In this document: piece by piece, positions 4,755 to 7,347 of the stretch
Layout of the letters: each line of letters opens with the position of its first letter
How positions within the stretch are numbered: the stretch's first letter is position 1
From: Firmicutes bacterium UBA3932
GTDB taxonomy: Bacteria; Bacillota; Clostridia; Peptostreptococcales; Anaerovoracaceae
Direction of reading: 5' to 3'
DNA length: 7,347 nt
Assembly: GCA_002385825.1 (NCBI GenBank)
Contig: DGEG01000155.1
Location: 1-7,347 of the forward strand
Program-made: the position numbers and the translations under genes
The notes under the pieces: model-generated
The model's input: the letters and a program-made list of their open reading frames with translations, nothing else
What the model was told of the DNA's origin: nothing
Databases searched by the model: none

Positions 4755-5699
4755 ATGTTGAAATATATTATCCGGCGCTTGGCGATGCTGGTCATCGTTG
4801 TCATTGGTGTAACGCTGGTTACTTTTACCATGATACACCTGGCCCCGGGAGATCCTGCGGAGCTGATGGCCATTGCCAGGTACGGCCTGGAAAATCTGAG
4901 CGAAGAAGATATTGAACGTATCCGGGTGGCAGAGGGCTTGGACGCTCCTATTTTTATCCAGTACCTGCGTTGGCTGGGCCACACTGTCACCGGAGATCTC
5001 GGGCGATCACTGGTTACCGCCGATCCGGTACAGGAAGAGATTCTGCTCAAGCTTCCTGCTACCTTTCAGCTGGCTCTGGCTGCGCTGGTTGTTTCTCTTC
5101 TGGTTGCTGTTCCTGCGGGTATTATTTCGGCAGTAAAGCAGCATTCCCCGCTGGATTACTTAACCATGACCGGTGCTTTGCTGGGGGTCAGCATGCCCAA
5201 TTTCTGCTTGGGCTTGCTGCTTATTCTCTTCTTTGCGGTGAAGCTGGGGTGGTTTCCAGTCTACGGTTATGGCGGTCTGAGCCATATGATCTTGCCGGCA
5301 ATAACCCTGGGCACCGGGATGGCGGCCATTACCACCAGGCTGACGCGCTCCAGCATGCTCAATGTTTTAAGGCAGGATTATATCACAGCCGCCAGGTCCA
5401 AAGGCTTGAGCGAAGGACAACTCATCTTCAGCCATGCACTGAAAAACTCTTTTATTCCTGTAATCACCATCGTTGGCCTGCAAATAGGGCATCTGCTGGA
5501 AGGAACAGTAATCGTAGAATCTATTTTCGCCTGGCCGGGTCTGGGGAAGCTGCTGGTTGATTCCATTTTTGCCCGGGATTTTTCCATGATCCAGGGGTGC
5601 GCTCTTTTGTTTGCCGTTCTCTTTGTCTTGATAAACCTGCTGGTGGATATTTCTTATGTATACCTGGATCCGCAGATCAGGTACGAGAAGGAGAGTTGA
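4755..5699 (+). CDS. nikB: Nickel/peptide ABC transporter permease, NikB/DppB family
   Basis: First inner-membrane permease subunit of a NikABCDE/DppABCDF-type ABC importer, 314 residues, the normal family length. Visible: the RRLAMLVIVVIGVTLVTFTMIHLAPGDP-type N-terminus (first membrane helix about 9-29, then LAPGDP); an extracytoplasmic segment with GDLGRSL (80-86); further helices around 102-125, 137-162, 178-196, 234-255 and 281-303; and the ABC-coupling EAA loop, YITAARSKGLSEGQLIF...NSFIP (209-235). ATG 4755 has GGAGG 8 nt upstream; TTG 4752 is a less likely alternative. It precedes the second permease by 2 nt, so the two are translationally linked. Dipeptide and nickel permeases are hard to separate by eye; the NikR-like operator upstream favours nickel. 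No substrate-binding protein gene (nikA) precedes it, so that must lie beyond the window or elsewhere. Confidence 0.85.
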   Translation: MLKYIIRRLAMLVIVVIGVTLVTFTMIHLAPGDPAELMAIARYGLENLSEEDIERIRVAEGLDAPIFIQYLRWLGHTVTGDLGRSLVTADPVQEEILLKLPATFQLALAALVVSLLVAVPAGIISAVKQHSPLDYLTMTGALLGVSMPNFCLGLLLILFFAVKLGWFPVYGYGGLSHMILPAITLGTGMAAITTRLTRSSMLNVLRQDYITAARSKGLSEGQLIFSHALKNSFIPVITIVGLQIGHLLEGTVIVESIFAWPGLGKLLVDSIFARDFSMIQGCALLFAVLFVLINLLVDISYVYLDPQIRYEKES

Positions 5700-5701
5700 T
5701 A

Positions 5702-6574
5702 TTGACTGCAGCAGTAGTAACAGCCTGGCGAAACCTTTCTGTTAATAATCAACTAAGAAAAAATAAAATGGCTTTAATCGGGCTGGCGATTATTTTGCTG
5801 TTGGTGATTGTAGCAGCTATTGCTCCTGTTTTCGTGCCGCACCATCCCTACGAACAGGATCTGGAGAAAGCATTTTTGCCTCCCTCGCTGGAGTATCCCT
5901 TTGGAACCGATGATTTCGGCCGCTGTATTTTCAGCAGAATCATTTTTGGCACAAGGATATCGCTGGCCATCGGTGTTGTCGTGACCGCGATCTCTGCTGT
6001 TACCGGCATCATTTTGGGAATGCTGGCCGGATTTTACAGCGGGATTGTCGATGAAGTGATCATGCGGATTGTAGATATTTTTTTGGCCTTTCCCGGGTTG
6101 ATTCTTGCTTTAGTCATTGCCGGGCTTTTGGGTCCCGGTATGTTTAATGTCCTTTTTGCCCTGTCACTGGTGGGGTGGATGGGTTATGCCCGGGTAGTGC
6201 GGGGGGTGGTACTGGCAGAAAAGGAAAAGAATTTTGTAGAAACGGCAAGGGCACTGGGAGCCGGCAGCCTGTACATCATGTACCGGCACCTGTTGCCCAA
6301 TGTGCTTGCGCCTGTGATTGTGATGGCCACCCTTGGTATCGGCCAGGCTATCCTGGCTGCTGCGGGTTTGAGTTTTCTGGGATTGGGGGCTCAGCCGCCT
6401 GTACCGGTTTGGGGTTCAATGTTAAACGATGGCAAAATGTATTTGCAAACGGCACCGCATCTGACTATTTTCCCCGGCTTGGCCATTATGATTACCGTGT
6501 TGTCTTTTAACTTTCTGGGAGATGGGCTGCGCGATCTTTTCGATCCCAGGCTCAGGGAAAAAACGATTGAATGA
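5702..6574 (+). CDS. nikC: Nickel/peptide ABC transporter permease, NikC/DppC family
   Basis: Second inner-membrane permease of the same importer, 290 residues. Visible: the N-terminal LRKNKMALIGLAIILLLVIVAAIAP-type segment (helix about 23-44); the DppC/NikC hallmark HPYEQDL...FGTDDFGRCIFSRIIFGTR (48-85); several helices (86-110, 126-144, 147-163, 203-223, 255-273); the EAA loop FVETARALGAGSLYIMYRHLLPN (178-200); and the conserved C-terminus LGDGLRDLFDPRLR (272-285). The start is TTG 5702, with GGAG 8 nt upstream; the frame is open further upstream inside nikB, but those candidates lack a ribosome binding site, and TTG 5696 is only 2 nt from the GGAG. It begins 2 nt after the nikB stop and is followed after 20 nt by the ATPase gene. 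It forms a heterodimeric channel with the preceding permease. Substrate assignment as nickel rests on the upstream operator. Confidence 0.86.
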   Translation: MTAAVVTAWRNLSVNNQLRKNKMALIGLAIILLLVIVAAIAPVFVPHHPYEQDLEKAFLPPSLEYPFGTDDFGRCIFSRIIFGTRISLAIGVVVTAISAVTGIILGMLAGFYSGIVDEVIMRIVDIFLAFPGLILALVIAGLLGPGMFNVLFALSLVGWMGYARVVRGVVLAEKEKNFVETARALGAGSLYIMYRHLLPNVLAPVIVMATLGIGQAILAAAGLSFLGLGAQPPVPVWGSMLNDGKMYLQTAPHLTIFPGLAIMITVLSFNFLGDGLRDLFDPRLREKTIE

Positions 6575-6594
6575 TTGAAGAGGAGGGGTCTTAG

Positions 6595-7347
6595 TTGGCT
6601 TTGTTGAGCATTCGGAACCTGACAACCATCTTTCATACAGAGGAAGGGGTTATTACAGCGTGTGATCAGGTCAGCTTGGATATCCCTGCGGGGAAGACAG
6701 TCGGCCTGATCGGGGAAACAGGGTGCGGCAAATCAGTATTGGGAATGTCCATTCTGCGCCTGCTGCCGCGTAATGCCACCATAATAGGGGAGATACTCTA
6801 CAAGGGGCAAGATATTTTATCTATGAATGCGGACCGGCTACGGCGTTTACGGGGAAATGAGATCGCCCTGCTTCCGCAAAGCCCGGCCACCTCCTTGAAC
6901 CCGGCTTTGAAGATAGGTTTCCAGATCGCCGAGGGTCTGCATCTCCACAGGAAAACCCCATGGGAGCAGGCGTGGAGCAAGGCCATAAAGATGCTGGATT
7001 TTTTGAAACTGCCAGAACCCGAAAAAAGGGTGCAGGAGTATCCCCACCAGTTAAGCGGCGGGATGAAACAGCGCGCTTTAGCGGCTGCCAGCATTACCGG
7101 CAGGCCATGCCTGTTGATTGCTGATGAGCCCACCAAGGGTCTGGACGCTATTTTGCGGGCTCAAGTTGTAGGGGTCCTCCGGCAGCTTGTCCGGGAAACG
7201 GGTGCCGCCATGCTTCTGATTACCCATGATTTAAAAGTAGCAGCCAGCCTCTGTGATGAAATCGCGGTTATGTACGCCGGAGAGATTTTGGAACACGGAG
7301 ATGCTGAACAGGTGCTGACAAAACCTCTGCACCCGTATACGCGGGGG
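6595..7347 (+). CDS. nikD: Nickel/peptide ABC transporter ATPase, NikD/DppD family (3' end cut off)
   Basis: Cytoplasmic ATP-hydrolysing subunit driving the importer; the first 251 residues are visible. Motifs: Walker A GETGCGKS (40-47), Q-loop Q95 in LLPQSP, an LNP step (101-103) typical of the oligopeptide/nickel subfamily, ABC signature LSGGMKQR (153-160), Walker B LLIADEPTKGLD (173-184), H-loop H211 in ITHD, and HPYTRG (246-251), which begins the C-terminal domain typical of DppD/OppD/NikD proteins. Start is TTG 6595 with AGGAGGGG centred about 8 nt upstream; with nikC this is the second TTG start in the operon. The frame is open to the window edge; the family usually has a further 20-80 residues. 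A partner ATPase (NikE/DppF) is expected next. Walker A carries Thr-Gly-Cys where Ser-Gly-Ser/Cys is common; all catalytic residues are present. Confidence 0.86.
   Translation, partial: MALLSIRNLTTIFHTEEGVITACDQVSLDIPAGKTVGLIGETGCGKSVLGMSILRLLPRNATIIGEILYKGQDILSMNADRLRRLRGNEIALLPQSPATSLNPALKIGFQIAEGLHLHRKTPWEQAWSKAIKMLDFLKLPEPEKRVQEYPHQLSGGMKQRALAAASITGRPCLLIADEPTKGLDAILRAQVVGVLRQLVRETGAAMLLITHDLKVAASLCDEIAVMYAGEILEHGDAEQVLTKPLHPYTRG

Noticed and set aside
4970..5560. Alternate-frame open frame of 196 codons inside the first permease gene
   Set aside because: Its composition (many Cys, Gly, His, Ser) is typical of a shifted membrane-protein frame; the NikB frame explains the region fully.
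5597..5701. Upstream extension of the second permease into the end of the first
   Set aside because: The extension overlaps the conserved C-terminus of the first permease, while TTG 5702 has a well-spaced GGAG and gives the normal family N-terminus.
4755..7347. Plain dipeptide/oligopeptide importer (dpp/opp) assignment
   Set aside because: It cannot be excluded from protein sequence by eye, but the NikR-like operator and the start of the operon at a permease make nickel the better guess.
1..7347. CRISPR array, tRNA, rRNA or toxin-antitoxin pair
   Set aside because: No regularly spaced repeats, no tRNA-like cloverleaf or rRNA segments, and no recognisable toxin or antitoxin genes were seen on either strand.

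Overview
The window looks like chromosomal DNA from an anaerobic Firmicute of the Clostridia type (Desulfotomaculum/Pelotomaculum/Moorella-like). This is inferred from gene content, strong GGAGG ribosome binding sites, sigma-A style promoters and frequent TTG starts; no rRNA or other taxonomic marker is present.

Left block (1-2227, all minus strand, read right to left): a NifX/NifB-type iron-molybdenum cofactor-binding domain protein, two small Gly/Arg-rich DUF5320-type proteins, a Fur-family metalloregulator, and a MinD/Mrp-type P-loop ATPase with two inserted [4Fe-4S] motifs, cut by the left edge. This set resembles the 'orange protein/Mrp' metal-cluster gene neighbourhoods of anaerobes. 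Upstream (2297-2603) is a dense control region. It has two 20-bp direct repeats, each supplying a TTGACA -35 box, a 17/19 match to the classical Fur box, and a long inverted repeat.

Middle (2604-3980, minus): a complete FAD/NAD(P)H-dependent disulfide reductase with a single active-site Cys (CoA-disulfide reductase / NADH oxidase / NADH:sulfur oxidoreductase group). Behind it (about 4059-4260) lies a decayed, frameshifted remnant of an IS21-type istB gene.

Right block: a 54-residue Cys/His-rich protein (4307-4471, minus) with its own near-consensus promoter and a hairpin terminator. Divergent from it, on the plus strand, are two ABC permeases and an ATPase of the nickel/peptide (NikBCD/DppBCD) family, the ATPase cut by the right edge. 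Between them is a perfect inverted repeat, GTGTTAC-N13-GTAACAC, matching the NikR operator form I recall for delta-proteobacteria. That makes nickel the best substrate guess for the transporter and makes the small Cys-rich protein a candidate nickel-handling protein.

As a whole the window is metal-centred: iron-regulated Fe-S/cofactor assembly proteins on the left, a thiol/NADH redox enzyme in the middle, and probable nickel import on the right. The least described items are the 54-residue protein and the NifX-DUF5320-Fur-MinD cluster with its repeat-built promoter region.
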